Assembly (NCBI GenBank): GCA_009746045.1
Contig: RPFO01000163.1
Coordinates: 1-64,000 of the forward strand
Direction of reading: 5' to 3'
DNA length: 64,000 nt
Source: Mesostigma viride
Taxonomy: Eukaryota > Streptophyta > Mesostigmatophyceae > Mesostigmatales > Mesostigmataceae
Shown here: one piece after another, positions 46,457 to 56,055 of the stretch
Numbering within the stretch: the stretch's first letter is position 1
Layout of the letters: the number at the start of each line of letters is the position of its first letter
Made by a program: the position numbers and the translations under genes
Notes under the pieces: model-generated
The model's input: the letters and a program-made list of their open reading frames with translations, nothing else
Databases searched by the model: none
What the model was told of the DNA's origin: nothing

Positions 46457-47065
46457 AATGGGAAGCTTGTGTACTTAGGGCACTCTACGCTTTTGAAGGA
46501 AGGTGACCCTGCGCGACCATCCGGGACTGGAGCTGCCCCTCCAGAAATGGATTATGATGGGTACCTGAAATATTGTCGGGAAGAGTTGGGGGTGCAACCT
46601 GAAATATTCGGCAAGCTGCCGTACTGGACCAAGCTGTTAATTCGACATCTGGTGGATGAATTTCACCTTGGCCCGAACTGCCTGCTCCGGATAGTCAACT
46701 GCACCAGCGGTAAGTAGCACGCGACAGTGTTCTTTTTTTTTTCTAGTGTGCAGTTTGTAAACTTTGTCATATGCAAGGGACAAATTTTTGTTACATACTT
46801 CAGTGTTGATTGATTATTGATTGTGCGTTTCGTTGATATTGTGTTGTCCTTTGTGGCCTTTTTTATTATGTGCAGGGAAAGCTCATACCCCTGCTGTTCG
46901 AGCAAGGCTGCAACAACTGGGCCTTATTAATTAATCAGGAGCTCTGGGTTACCACGGAAGAGGTGGAGAAAGTGGCGAAGAACGGTGTCCGGACAATAAG
47001 CATTAAAAAAAACTCTCGACATCCACCATGTCAACTCACGTCGGAGGAGAAAGCGGCCACCCGTG
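46457..47065 (+). pseudogene. CACTA transposase, tnp2 C-terminal part (two exons)
   Basis: Exon 46457-46709 reads NGKLVYLGHSTLLKEGD, the tnp2 'YMGHRRFL' segment, and then ELGVQPEIFGKLPYWTKLLI and RHLVDEFHLGPN, matching LPYWxxLxVRHNLDVMHIExN. An intron 46710-46875 (GTAAGT...TGTGCAG) separates it from exon 46876-47065. That exon continues with HTPAVRARLQQLGLIN, then a frame break at ATTAATTAAT, then ELWVTTEEVEK and LTSEEKAATR. The next donor is GTATGT at 47066. The frame break and the nested insertions show that the gene is dead. Confidence 0.83.
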
Positions 47066-47459
47066 GTATGTCTGTGGATGTGTATATGCTTTTTTATCGG
47101 AATTCAGTTTGGATGTTGTTTGTTGGTATTTTATATAAAGTGTTTCATGTTGTCATCTGCCAAGATTGCTTAATTGCTGTGTTGGTCCATAGATCCCATG
47201 ACGTAGTCCACTGTCATTAGCGGAGATTTCTGTGTACCACATCAAACCAAGTGCCCTTGTTAGGGTAAACATGTTGCTTGTAAGACTTCCTTTCATTTTT
47301 TCAATAACTATTTATGGGGTTAGTGTCAGGATTTGCCGGAGCATTTGGGCTGACAGTGTTTAGCCACTCTGAGAATTCGCCTCTAACATAATTTTCTAAT
47401 CAAATTGTCAATGTGATCGTTTACATCTGTGTATCATACCATGTTTCTGTTGAATGCAG

Positions 47460-48153
47460 AGGTGGAAAAGGCCGGCGTTCGACCGCCTCCCACACTATGT
47501 GCCTGGGCGGTACCACGGACTAGCCGCTGACGGGAAAAGCGATGAGACGATGAAAACAAGTGACAAGAACAAGTACCTGTGTCTGTTGGCCCTCTTCCTT
47601 CCCTCCTGTTGTTGTTGTTGTTGTTGACTTGTTGCTGTTGTTCCACCGCGCCGCAGGCGCTTGGCCGCCCCCACCCACCGCCGGTGGCTTGCGCCACCTT
47701 TACCCTTGTCAACCCGTCGCCCCTCGGGTTGGGGACAACGCCTCCACCATCCGACGGCCCCAATCCCTCGCGTCGCGTCTATGTGGTTTGTCGGATACAT
47801 CTGTGCGGTTTTTCGGCTACATCTGTGCGGATTTCGGCTACATCTGTGCGGATTTCGGCTACATCTGTGCGGTTCTCGGCTACATCTGTGCGGTTCTCGG
47901 GTGTACCTGTCCGTCGATCCGTTGGATTCACACATCTGACGGTCGTACATCGGTGGGAGAGTAATCGGGCGGGAGAGATGAGCATTCTTGCCGATCGTGT
48001 TGCGCAATCGTTTGCATCCGGATGCCCGCGCGGCATTTGTCCAGCTGTCTGTGGCCTTTAACGCTGTATTTTCAGCAAGGTGTCTCACTCAATCGCAGTT
48101 AGTCGAAGTGGGCGAAATGATGGTGCGTGCGGTGGTAGCATTAGAGTGTGTTA
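47460..48153 (+). pseudogene. CACTA transposase, start of DUF4218-like region
   Basis: An acceptor (GAATGCAG) precedes 47460. A KTSDKNKYLCLL segment at about 47545 may be the conserved LKSHDxHxLLQ position. After a minisatellite-bearing interruption (about 47607-47978) the frame continues with RNRLHPDARAAFVQLSVAFN, AVFSARCLTQSQLVEVGEMM and VALECV. This corresponds to the region after tnp2 usually annotated DUF4218. The outer copia element is inserted after codons L-E-C-V; the same exon resumes at 60163. Confidence 0.72.
47796..47905 (+). repeat. Minisatellite, ~19-bp unit, five copies
   Basis: Units of the form TCGGCTACATCTGTGCGG plus one or two bases lie head to tail, between (GTT)n and the next exon. 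Confidence 0.85.
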
Positions 48154-48857
48154 AGTTAACGTTCTTACGAACGCAATATGTAAGGATATGGTTGCGATGC
48201 AGCAATGTGTGAATATGGTCGGAAACGGAGCTTTGTTAAAATTGGATAATGTTACAGCGCTCACACACTTGAGGCTTGTACACGCGTTTGCCAAGTCAAG
48301 GCAAAACACGTGAGGCGGGCTCGCAAGAGATCTACCCAAATGGCACTGGTCTAGTCTGTATATACTTGTGCACTGTGCTTGCTAGTCCTGAGCAGCCTTG
48401 GAGGCCTGCTCAGTAATAACACTCCCGGTACAGTATTCACTACCTGTACAGCGCCCAGTTCCTATACAGTAGGTCTGCTATACAGGCACAGTGACCACAG
48501 AGCACAGTCACCACAGTGATTATTGCATGTGCACCTAGAAGCCCAGGACTAAGCCTGCGGTACCAACAGACCACAGGTTAAGGTTCCTATTTCCTGCGTA
48601 CGACGTATTAATCCAATACCGTCGTAGGTTCAGCACCTAGCTAATTCCTGTCAGCCCAGGAATTACTGTCGACCCCATATGTCGTCGGCAAATATTCACG
48701 TCCGACTTAGACGAACAGCCGGCTCGCGCTCGCGCGCGACCGGGAAGTCGGAACGCCATAACTTTCTTGATACTTGTCGGAATGAACTCGTTCCGGTGCC
48801 GCTGGAATCGCAGAGATATGCCGAATCAGGATCACGCCAATGCGCTTGGCGTTAACT
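48154..48857 (-). repeat. Outer copia 3' LTR (704 bp)
   Basis: It begins AGTTAACG on the plus strand and ends CGTTAACT. About 540 bp (48314-48857) is nearly identical to 59614-60157. In element orientation a TATATAC box (about 48356-48365) would place transcription start close to 48325, so the part from there to 48154 is R-U5. A purine-rich tract (AAGAAAAGAAAGGA on the minus strand, about 48865) precedes the LTR. Confidence 0.8.
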
Positions 48858-50051
48858 CCAATCCTTTCTTTTCTTGAGCTGTAGCAGCTCACACAAGTCT
48901 ACATACAAACACACACAATGGGTACAGTTAATAAACGAGTGGGCCTCTCAATGCTCAATGGCCTAACGCATGTGTTTATTACAATAAATCACAAGCCCCG
49001 CACCCAACGTGCACAAGGGCATTTAGCATTGTCGACAAGCAACGCTCTGCCTGGCTGCCACGTCTGGAGCAGCCGACAGTGGCCGTTGGGCTCTGTGGTG
49101 CAGCCTGAGTGGCGCGACGCCACTGCTAGACTCTCAGGACCTTAGTCCAACATCTGACACCTCAATGTCAGTCCCGAGTGGGTACTGGCGACGCCGTACC
49201 GCCAATCCTACTTGGGTACTGGCGTCCGTCACCAGGACTCGGCTATCGAATAGTCTAGCCTGCCGAATCACATATAGCCGGGACTTCTGACCGAGCCTAC
49301 ACGTGCGAAACCCCAGATAGCACATTGCTATCTGGTACTTAGCCTATGTCCACGACTAGAGGCTAACTGGTACTGGACATCCTCCCCGACTACAAGTCAC
49401 AACCCGCTGGGCATGACAGTCAGCTTGGATTCCTTATTATATGTACATAGCACCCATACTGGTTCAGGAGCACAAACAAATTACAATGAGTCCCTATCCC
49501 TTCACGGGAGGCTCGTTGTGTTACCCATGTACAAGAGGTTGGCCAACTGTGGCAGCCCATAGGTGTTCAGCTAAGAACTTGAGAAGTATGTACAACCTTC
49601 AGGACCTTAGGCGAAACCCCACAGATCACCCACAACAGCTCATCAGAAAACATTGCTGACCCCCAGACGGGAGTCGGCGCCGGTCTGCTGCCCCTTATCG
49701 AACCAGACACAACATCTACGCGAAGCACATGCAAAACACAAGCTCCTATACTCGTTCCAACCGTGGAAAATCAGGGACCTGTCGCCACCTCACCAGCATG
49801 GTGGATGGGTCAGCCAGTCCGTGAAACTCCGCCTTAAGACGGCACCAGGGAATCGAACCCCGCCCACAAACCACAGATCTGGGGAAACCTCAGACTGAGA
49901 TGAAAACCCCAGATAGACATCTCTCCATCAGAGACAATGTCAGACATTCCCACACCAGAGACATGTCTCACCCCTCAAGGTGTGCTCAGGATTATGTACA
50001 ATCAAGCTCCCAGCCTGATATCCAGAGACTTAAGCACCCAGCTCTCAGCTT
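48858..50051 (-). other. Outer copia 3' non-coding region
   Basis: About 1.2 kb between the RNase H stop and the LTR has no motif-bearing frame. It is long for a copia 3' region; another decayed insertion could be hidden in it. Confidence 0.45.
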
Positions 50052-52224
50052 TTAGACAGATAGACCGACTTGACAGTCAGCATTCATGAGCTTTCTCAGT
50101 ACATTGTACTGGGCTGGGGCCTTGTGTGGCAGCTTTGTCAATGCATCAGCAGGGTTCTCCTCGCCAGGGATATGCTTCAAGTCAACCAAACTGGCCAACT
50201 CCTTCAGCAACAAATAATCCAGGTCCCGGCTTCTGGCCAGCTGCTTGTGAACAAAGTGGACCATACCCATGCTGTCTGTTAGCAACAACGTCTCCATCTG
50301 CAAGGTCCAAGGGGTAACTGAAGCCAGCTCCAGCATTAACTCCTTTATGTACAAGCTGGACTGGATCCCCTCGCATATGGCCCTGCATTCTGCCACATCT
50401 GAACTGATACAGACCCTCTTCTGCAGTCTGCTGTACCAGCTGAACAAACTTGCCCTGCTCTGATAAAAAGCAAACAGAGCAGCAGATCTCCCCCTGACCT
50501 TGGTAACCTGGCGAGCATCCATGGAACTGTCAACAAAGATCTCCAAGGTGATAGGCTGGGCAAAGTCAATCCCAGACAAAATCAGATCAGGGGTACTCTC
50601 CACCAATCGGGCTATGACTCGAGGCTTCTCATCCTCAAGCACCTCATCAGGCATTCTGCTATGGACCATCAAAGACGGACCACAGATGCTGGCAAACCAG
50701 GCCCACATGCCTCTCAACTCAGGTCCTGCAGCCTGGGTGATCTTCTCTGGCAAGGCCTTCACAATGGTCTGTTTATAATCTCCTCCAGCCTGAAGCCTGA
50801 TACTCCACTCCCCATCCCTCCTGAACAGGGTAGCCTGCATTCCACAGAACACTACAGGCTTGTTGGGCTCCTGCCACAGCTCCTTGCCCAGTGAAAACTT
50901 GCCACTGATGACAGGAATAAACTTCTTCAGCCAGGTCGTGGGGGCTAGCAAATGCAGATCATCTCCATGCAAACTAGCATACACTGGCAGACCCTCCCAT
51001 TGGGCCAGCAGCAAACAGGGATCAACTGAAGACACTCTCAAGCCACACTCACTGATCAGAGCTTCCTGCAGCGTGAGTCTCCAGATGATTGGGCTCGACC
51101 TGAGTCCTTCTAGGCCCTTCAGAATAACCAGGAATTGTTGATGCAGCTCCAGCTTCCAGATGGCAGGCACCTCAACACAGTAAGGCTCATCCTGCTTCCA
51201 CACCCTCCTGGCCACTTCTGGATCAGATTTTAAAAACGCCCTCTTGAAGTCCAGCAGCACTGATGACATAGCTGCTCCCCTGTTCAGCAACCCCACGTAG
51301 AGACATAGCGAAATTCTCCATGTGTCGTGTAGCATCCCTGGCGTGTACAGCTCTTCTCCTGGCAGACTCCCCGTGCCGTGATACTCATTCAGGACAGGCC
51401 TGACATGGGGCACTGATACCTCATCCACAACCTTCCTCTTCAGCACAAATCTCAAAGCAAGCTTCCTTGATGCTGGGGGACGTCTGTCTGTTGGTGCAGC
51501 ACACTCAAACTGCAACCACTCCTCCAATGCCTTGGAGAAGGCGAGCTTCCAAGCCTCAAACAAAGTAGGCGAGCTCATCTCTTGGACTAGCTGGTCATAT
51601 GTCAAAGGAGAGTGTGCAGCAAGGCTCCTGTGAGTTATGCCAATACTGCTGGGGTGCAACACAGCTGGAATCACCAAACTGGCCGCTGGGGGCACCTCCC
51701 CTTCACCCCATTTTACACCCTTGACCGGCTTGGCCCTGCACCTGACTGGAAATGTTGTCCTGAAATTTTCTAGGGGAATCATCCCCCAGCCATCTCTTCT
51801 CAGAGCTGTAGCTCTGATAGAAATCCCAGGATTGCCCAGAAAATTCTGACCCAAAATCACAGGGCCATCATAGTCCTCTAGGACAAGGAAGGTCACATCC
51901 ACACCCATGACAGGGGCAGTAACCTCTCCCAACACACTTAGATGCGTCCTACCACTGAAATCAGACACCCAGGGGCAACTTGGTTCTCCGACCAGCAGTT
52001 CTCCTGTATGCTGAGGTCCGATGACAGAAACCTGTGCATTGGTATCTATCTCCATGGCAGCTACCTCAGGTTCATCCAACTGGACAAGCTTGGACACCTT
52101 AGGCTCCTTCTTGGCTCTTTGCAAAGCCTGTACAATATCTGATAGACGCACACCCCTAGGCCTGGTGTCGGGCCGTCCCGGAGGTGCAGCCTGTCCGCCT
52201 GCTTGCCCAACCACCGTATGTGAA
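50052..52224 (-). CDS. pol: Outer copia protease-like, RT and RNase H
   Basis: The 720-residue frame opens with a retropepsin-like domain: MEIDTNAQVSVIG (residues about 54-66), DFSGRTHLSVLGEV and PVILGQNFLG. The Gly of DTG is Asn. Copia-type RT follows: LRFVLKRKV, LYTPGMLHDTWR, LLDFKRAFLKSD, SSPIIWRL and HGDDLHLLAP at the catalytic Asp pair. RNase H is last: VDSSMDARQ, WYSRLQKRVCISSDVAECRA, LLTDSMGM and ENPADALTK. When the inner element is removed, the frame continues upstream in the same register toward the integrase. It is intact from the inner insertion to the stop. Confidence 0.87.
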
Positions 52225-52229
52225 GGTAC
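52225..52229. repeat. Target duplication GGTAC of the inner copia
   Basis: Matches 58383-58387 on the other side of the inner element. Confidence 0.9.
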
Positions 52230-52574
52230 AGTTAAAGCCCGACCGGCTCAGCTATGGCGGTCGGTCACGTTGAGCTTGGGATAAGGTGAACACAGAGAAC
52301 TGCTGTCGGAGCTGGCCCACCACTGGTTTATGTCTTAGCCAGCAAACCCTATCCGGTTAGCCGTAACCGTGGGACAAGCTAGCTGTCCGTACCGACCCGG
52401 ATAAGGCCCCGGACTGGGGCCTAGGTGGCGCCGGCCCTAGGCGCCGCCCTTAGACCGGTCGACCGCATCGGACCGCCGGATTATAGCCGGCGGCTTAGCG
52501 GACGCTAGCGGAAGGCGTGCGGACGGACATGGGGAACTTAGAGCCAGATCCTAGGGCTCTAGAGTTACTCAACT
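52230..52574 (-). repeat. Inner copia 3' LTR (345 bp)
   Basis: Begins AGTTAAAG and ends CTCAACT on the plus strand. By eye it is identical to 58038-58382. Confidence 0.93.
52473..52493 (-). promoter_or_regulatory. TATA-like box within a 7-bp inverted repeat, inner LTR
   Basis: CCGCCGG and CCGGCGG flank ATTATAG; on the minus strand the loop reads CTATAAT. The position fits a U3 promoter with about 80-100 bp of U3 upstream. The same sequence occurs in the 5' LTR at 58281-58301. Confidence 0.4.
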
Positions 52575-52951
52575 CCGACATACTCTTTTGTTCTTTGATT
52601 AATTATCAAAATAATTACATCAAATGCAGACCATACAAAACCCTCTAAGGTAGGGAACTCAAGGGGGCCTCAAGGCCGTCAAAATCACCACGGTATCGAC
52701 CCGCGCCCTTGTGATCACACATGAATAGTGATGTAATAAGTAGCGAGAAAAAAACAACTATGCCACCAGACAAAAGGTGACCCATTTATTAGGACCAGTG
52801 ACCCGCCGACGGGCCCAAGGCACCGTCCAACGTGGCTAGGGTATGGTCAGGACAAGCAAAAAAACTACCACCATGATATTCGTGAATGCTAGCAACACAG
52901 GGTGAGTTATGGCTGTATTCATAAAGCGCCCGAGCCGTAACCCTGTGTGGC
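52575..52951 (-). other. Inner copia 3' non-coding region
   Basis: No frame. The tract next to the LTR is only weakly purine-rich on the minus strand, so the polypurine tract is uncertain. Confidence 0.5.
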
Positions 52952-55270
52952 TCACGGGTGTTGCATCGTCATGCGCTTGCGCAACACTGCGTACTGCGGG
53001 GCAGCCTCCCGCGCCTCCTTGGTGAGTGCATCCGCGGGATTGAGTTCATCCGCGATGTGCTGGAGACGCGTGACGCAGGAGGCCGCCTCAGCGAGTACGA
53101 GGTAATCAACGTCCTGTGACCGCGCATAGGGATTGTCAAGGAAGGCCAAACAACTTTGTGAGTCAGTGTGCACCGTGCTAGTCCAGTGAAGAGTGAACCC
53201 ACACGAGCCAAATACCCAACCCAGCAAGTACCGCAGCCACATGCCATGTGAGATAGCTGAAACAATGCCCCGGCATTCAGCCGTGTTGGGGCTAGTGGCA
53301 ATGCGGCTGTGCAAGCGCGAGTACCAATCTAACAACATGCCAGGCTGGCCCTCATTGCTGATAAAGAACAGTGCCCCCATGCGGGCCCGCACTTGGCTGA
53401 CTGTGCGCGTCTCTAGATTAGCATCCGTCACTATCTCGAGGTGCACCGGCTGTGAGCAATCGAGCCCACGAAGCACAATGCCGGGCGTCATGGCCAGCTG
53501 CCGCCGAACATGAATGGACCCTAGTCCTTCCAGCACATCATCGGGCAGGCGAGCGAGCACTGCCAAATCAGGTGCCACCGTGTCCGCCAACCACCCGAGC
53601 TTGCCCTTAACCGAGGGCCCATGGGTTGCCAACAGCGGGGACGGGAGGTCGGCCAGCAGGTCAACCACATAGTTGCGGCTATCCTGCATGTGCATGACCC
53701 ATTCGCCAGAACGCGAATCCCGCTGCAACGTAGACTGCACGCCGCAAAACACCACGGGTTTACCCTCCTCATGATCCACCGCCCTGCCCAGGGGAAACTT
53801 AGCCGCCACTGCAGCAAGAAACTGGGTAGCAAAGGTGCGAGGTGCCACCAGCTTGAAGTCATCGCCATGCCACACGAAGAGGGCTGGCTCGCCAGGGACG
53901 CCGGTGGGGACCACAAAGAAGTTAGGATCCGCGCGATGGTACGTGGCCCCTAAGCTCTGCAAGACCTCCTCCGCGGAAATGCGGAAGATGATGGGAGAGC
54001 TCTGCAGCCCCTCCACCCCTGTCAACAGCTCGATATACTCGCTGCCAATGGTGCCATCCTGCCAGACCACCGGGACCTTCACCACGTAGCGGGTGCCTTG
54101 CCATGTTTGCTGCGCGACCCCAGCGTCGCTGTGGAGGAATGCCCGCTGAAAGTCACCGCACCACATCCCGTAGTCCTTGCCCGCGTTCCGCTTGCCCAAG
54201 TAGATGACCGTCAGTAGCCGATGCGAAACATGGTTGAGCCCAGGGGTATAAAGATCCTTGGCGTCCAGCGGGGAGGACCCCTTCGTCTCCGTGACCACGG
54301 GCCTTACCCGGAACACCACCGAAGAGTTGGTCTCGTCCGGCTTGTAGGTGAGCACGAACTTCAACCGCAACCGCGTGGCCCCGGCTGGCACACTCTCCAA
54401 TCCTCGGTAGACCTCGCGCTCTCGCCACTGCTCCTTGGCTCGAATGAACGCGTCGCGCCACAAAGCAAACTTGAGAGGATCTTGACAGTCCAGGACAAGT
54501 TGCTCCCACGTCACAGGGCTATCCGCCGCCAGTGAGTGTGAGTGGAGGCCGAAGCTGCGCGGGTGCCAATCCTGAGGCTGAATGATGGACTGGACGAGCG
54601 GCGGTGTGGAAAACGCCGCCATCGGTAAGCGCCGCACGACGCCGGGCTGCCCGACCACCACCCCCAATGGAGCGTGGTACTCGCGAAGCGGGATGCTGCC
54701 CACCCCCGCGACTGACAGCAAGTCAGCGGACACTGAGAACCCCGGGTATGATACGAAAGGTTCGCCCAGCAAGGCCACATCCTCGTAGCCATCCACGACG
54801 TGAAACGGCGTGTCAATGCCCAACACCGGCAGCACCACCATCCCGGTAACTTGATATGCCGAAGTGCCTGCAAAGTCGGTCACCGATTTGTACGGCGACT
54901 CTAGCACTGGATACAGGGTGGCTGCCCGACGAGAGATAATAGACACGGATGCTTGCGTGTCCACAGCCACCAGCTGCCACGGTCTACACGTAGGAAACAA
55001 GGCTGACTTAACCGGCCTGACCCCCTGTGAGAGAGTTTTGACCTGAGCCACCCCTGATGCAGCTTTCGCTTTAAGCGCCTGAGCACGCCACAAGGCCGTG
55101 ACCGTTGAAGCCAGGTCCCTAGGTGGGCGAGGCGCATGGGCAGGACCCTGACCCTCCGGCGAGGCCACGCTAGGCGGGCCTCCCACATTATCCGTGGCTA
55201 GCACAGGAGGTGAGTCACTACGTGCACTAGGTCCCGTCAAACCCACCCCATCCTCATCCCACCCATCCAC
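52952..55270 (-). CDS. pol: Inner copia protease-like, RT and RNase H
   Basis: A 772-residue uninterrupted frame. The Pro/Ala-rich N-terminus is followed by a retropepsin-like domain: AVDTQASVSIIS (residues about 102-113, Gln in place of the DTG Gly), DFAGTSAYQVTGMVVLPVLG and ALLGEPF. RT has LRLKFVLTYK, LYTPGLNHVSHRLL, GDFQRAFLHSD, SSPIIFRI and WHGDDFKLVAP. RNase H has VTDANLETR, WYSRLHSRIATSPNTAECRG, VHTDSQSC and LNPADALTK. It overlaps the end of the integrase frame by 34 bases in the -1 register. Independent initiation at 55270 or -1 frameshifting are both possible. Confidence 0.88.
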   Translation of the reverse strand: MDGWDEDGVGLTGPSARSDSPPVLATDNVGGPPSVASPEGQGPAHAPRPPRDLASTVTALWRAQALKAKAASGVAQVKTLSQGVRPVKSALFPTCRPWQLVAVDTQASVSIISRRAATLYPVLESPYKSVTDFAGTSAYQVTGMVVLPVLGIDTPFHVVDGYEDVALLGEPFVSYPGFSVSADLLSVAGVGSIPLREYHAPLGVVVGQPGVVRRLPMAAFSTPPLVQSIIQPQDWHPRSFGLHSHSLAADSPVTWEQLVLDCQDPLKFALWRDAFIRAKEQWREREVYRGLESVPAGATRLRLKFVLTYKPDETNSSVVFRVRPVVTETKGSSPLDAKDLYTPGLNHVSHRLLTVIYLGKRNAGKDYGMWCGDFQRAFLHSDAGVAQQTWQGTRYVVKVPVVWQDGTIGSEYIELLTGVEGLQSSPIIFRISAEEVLQSLGATYHRADPNFFVVPTGVPGEPALFVWHGDDFKLVAPRTFATQFLAAVAAKFPLGRAVDHEEGKPVVFCGVQSTLQRDSRSGEWVMHMQDSRNYVVDLLADLPSPLLATHGPSVKGKLGWLADTVAPDLAVLARLPDDVLEGLGSIHVRRQLAMTPGIVLRGLDCSQPVHLEIVTDANLETRTVSQVRARMGALFFISNEGQPGMLLDWYSRLHSRIATSPNTAECRGIVSAISHGMWLRYLLGWVFGSCGFTLHWTSTVHTDSQSCLAFLDNPYARSQDVDYLVLAEAASCVTRLQHIADELNPADALTKEAREAAPQYAVLRKRMTMQHP

Positions 55271-56055
55271 GGGGTCATATTGGGGCCCAGGGGAGGGGGG
55301 GGTGTAGCTGTGTCTGCCCCTGGGAGCGACCCGTGGGGTACCACCTCAGATGCTACGACAGGCGCATTATCCTTCACTACCCACCCCAGTGCCCTGTTGG
55401 CTGCCAGCTCACTCTCCATGCTATCCCCTTGCTTATAGCCTGCCACCGATGCCCATGGTACCCTATACACCCGATCATTCCACTCTATGTCTATGACCCG
55501 CAGCGGCCAGTCTAACTTTGTGATGGCCCCAGGCCCCTGCATGGTGCCCCGTTTGCCGCTGGGCGAGCTCTCCTTGTGGAACATGACCAACTGCCCGACC
55601 TCAAAAGCGCTAGACAAATCAGGCAGCGTGGCATCCTTGAGCCGCAGCTTGGCGGCGGTATCCTGTAGATGCTGTTGGTATGCCTCTACTACCTCGGGTG
55701 AGTAGGTGCCCGCTGACAGCCCCCGAGGCGTGACTAGCCCAAAGCCCTTGACATCAAGCACGTGCCTATGGTTGCACACATGCATGAGCTCCTTGCACCA
55801 CGCCGTCTTGACCGCGTAGGATTTGCCATGTGGGTTATCCTGTCGCTTGGCTGCCACAGTCTTGACATAGCTTACAGTGCGATCTATCATGCCCATATTG
55901 CCGTGATCCTCACGCCCCACGATGACCACGGCCTCCATCCCCGGCAAACCTTGCACACAGCGGAACTGCTGGTCTAGCATGAGCTCCACTACGGGATGAA
56001 AGAAAGCCAGGCTGATCTTGATAGCCCTGTGCAGGTCAGCCTCAACATGTGGGGC
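55237..56055 (-). CDS. pol: Inner copia integrase, C-terminal half
   Basis: Reading from about 56050 in the -1 frame: DLHRAIKISLAFFHPVVELM, LDQQFRCVQG (second catalytic Asp position), GREDHGNMGMIDRTVSYVKT (Asp at the usual Glu position), then the C-terminal domain with VGQLVMFHKESSPSGKRGTM and VIDIEWNDRVYRVPW. The frame joins the upstream half at a C-run (GGGG on the plus strand, 56051-56054). Integrase inserts the cDNA into the host genome. Confidence 0.78.
   Translation of the reverse strand, partial: APHVEADLHRAIKISLAFFHPVVELMLDQQFRCVQGLPGMEAVVIVGREDHGNMGMIDRTVSYVKTVAAKRQDNPHGKSYAVKTAWCKELMHVCNHRHVLDVKGFGLVTPRGLSAGTYSPEVVEAYQQHLQDTAAKLRLKDATLPDLSSAFEVGQLVMFHKESSPSGKRGTMQGPGAITKLDWPLRVIDIEWNDRVYRVPWASVAGYKQGDSMESELAANRALGWVVKDNAPVVASEVVPHGSLPGADTATPPPPLGPNMTPWMGGMRMGWV

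Noticed and set aside
47796-47905. Regularly repeated 19-bp units resembling a CRISPR array
   Set aside because: Units are head to tail with no spacers and lie in a eukaryotic transposon; an ordinary minisatellite.
49846-49870. GGTTCGATTCC-type B box on the minus strand, possible tRNA T arm
   Set aside because: A T-stem can be drawn, but no matching acceptor 5' strand, D arm or anticodon arm is found upstream; no tRNA called.
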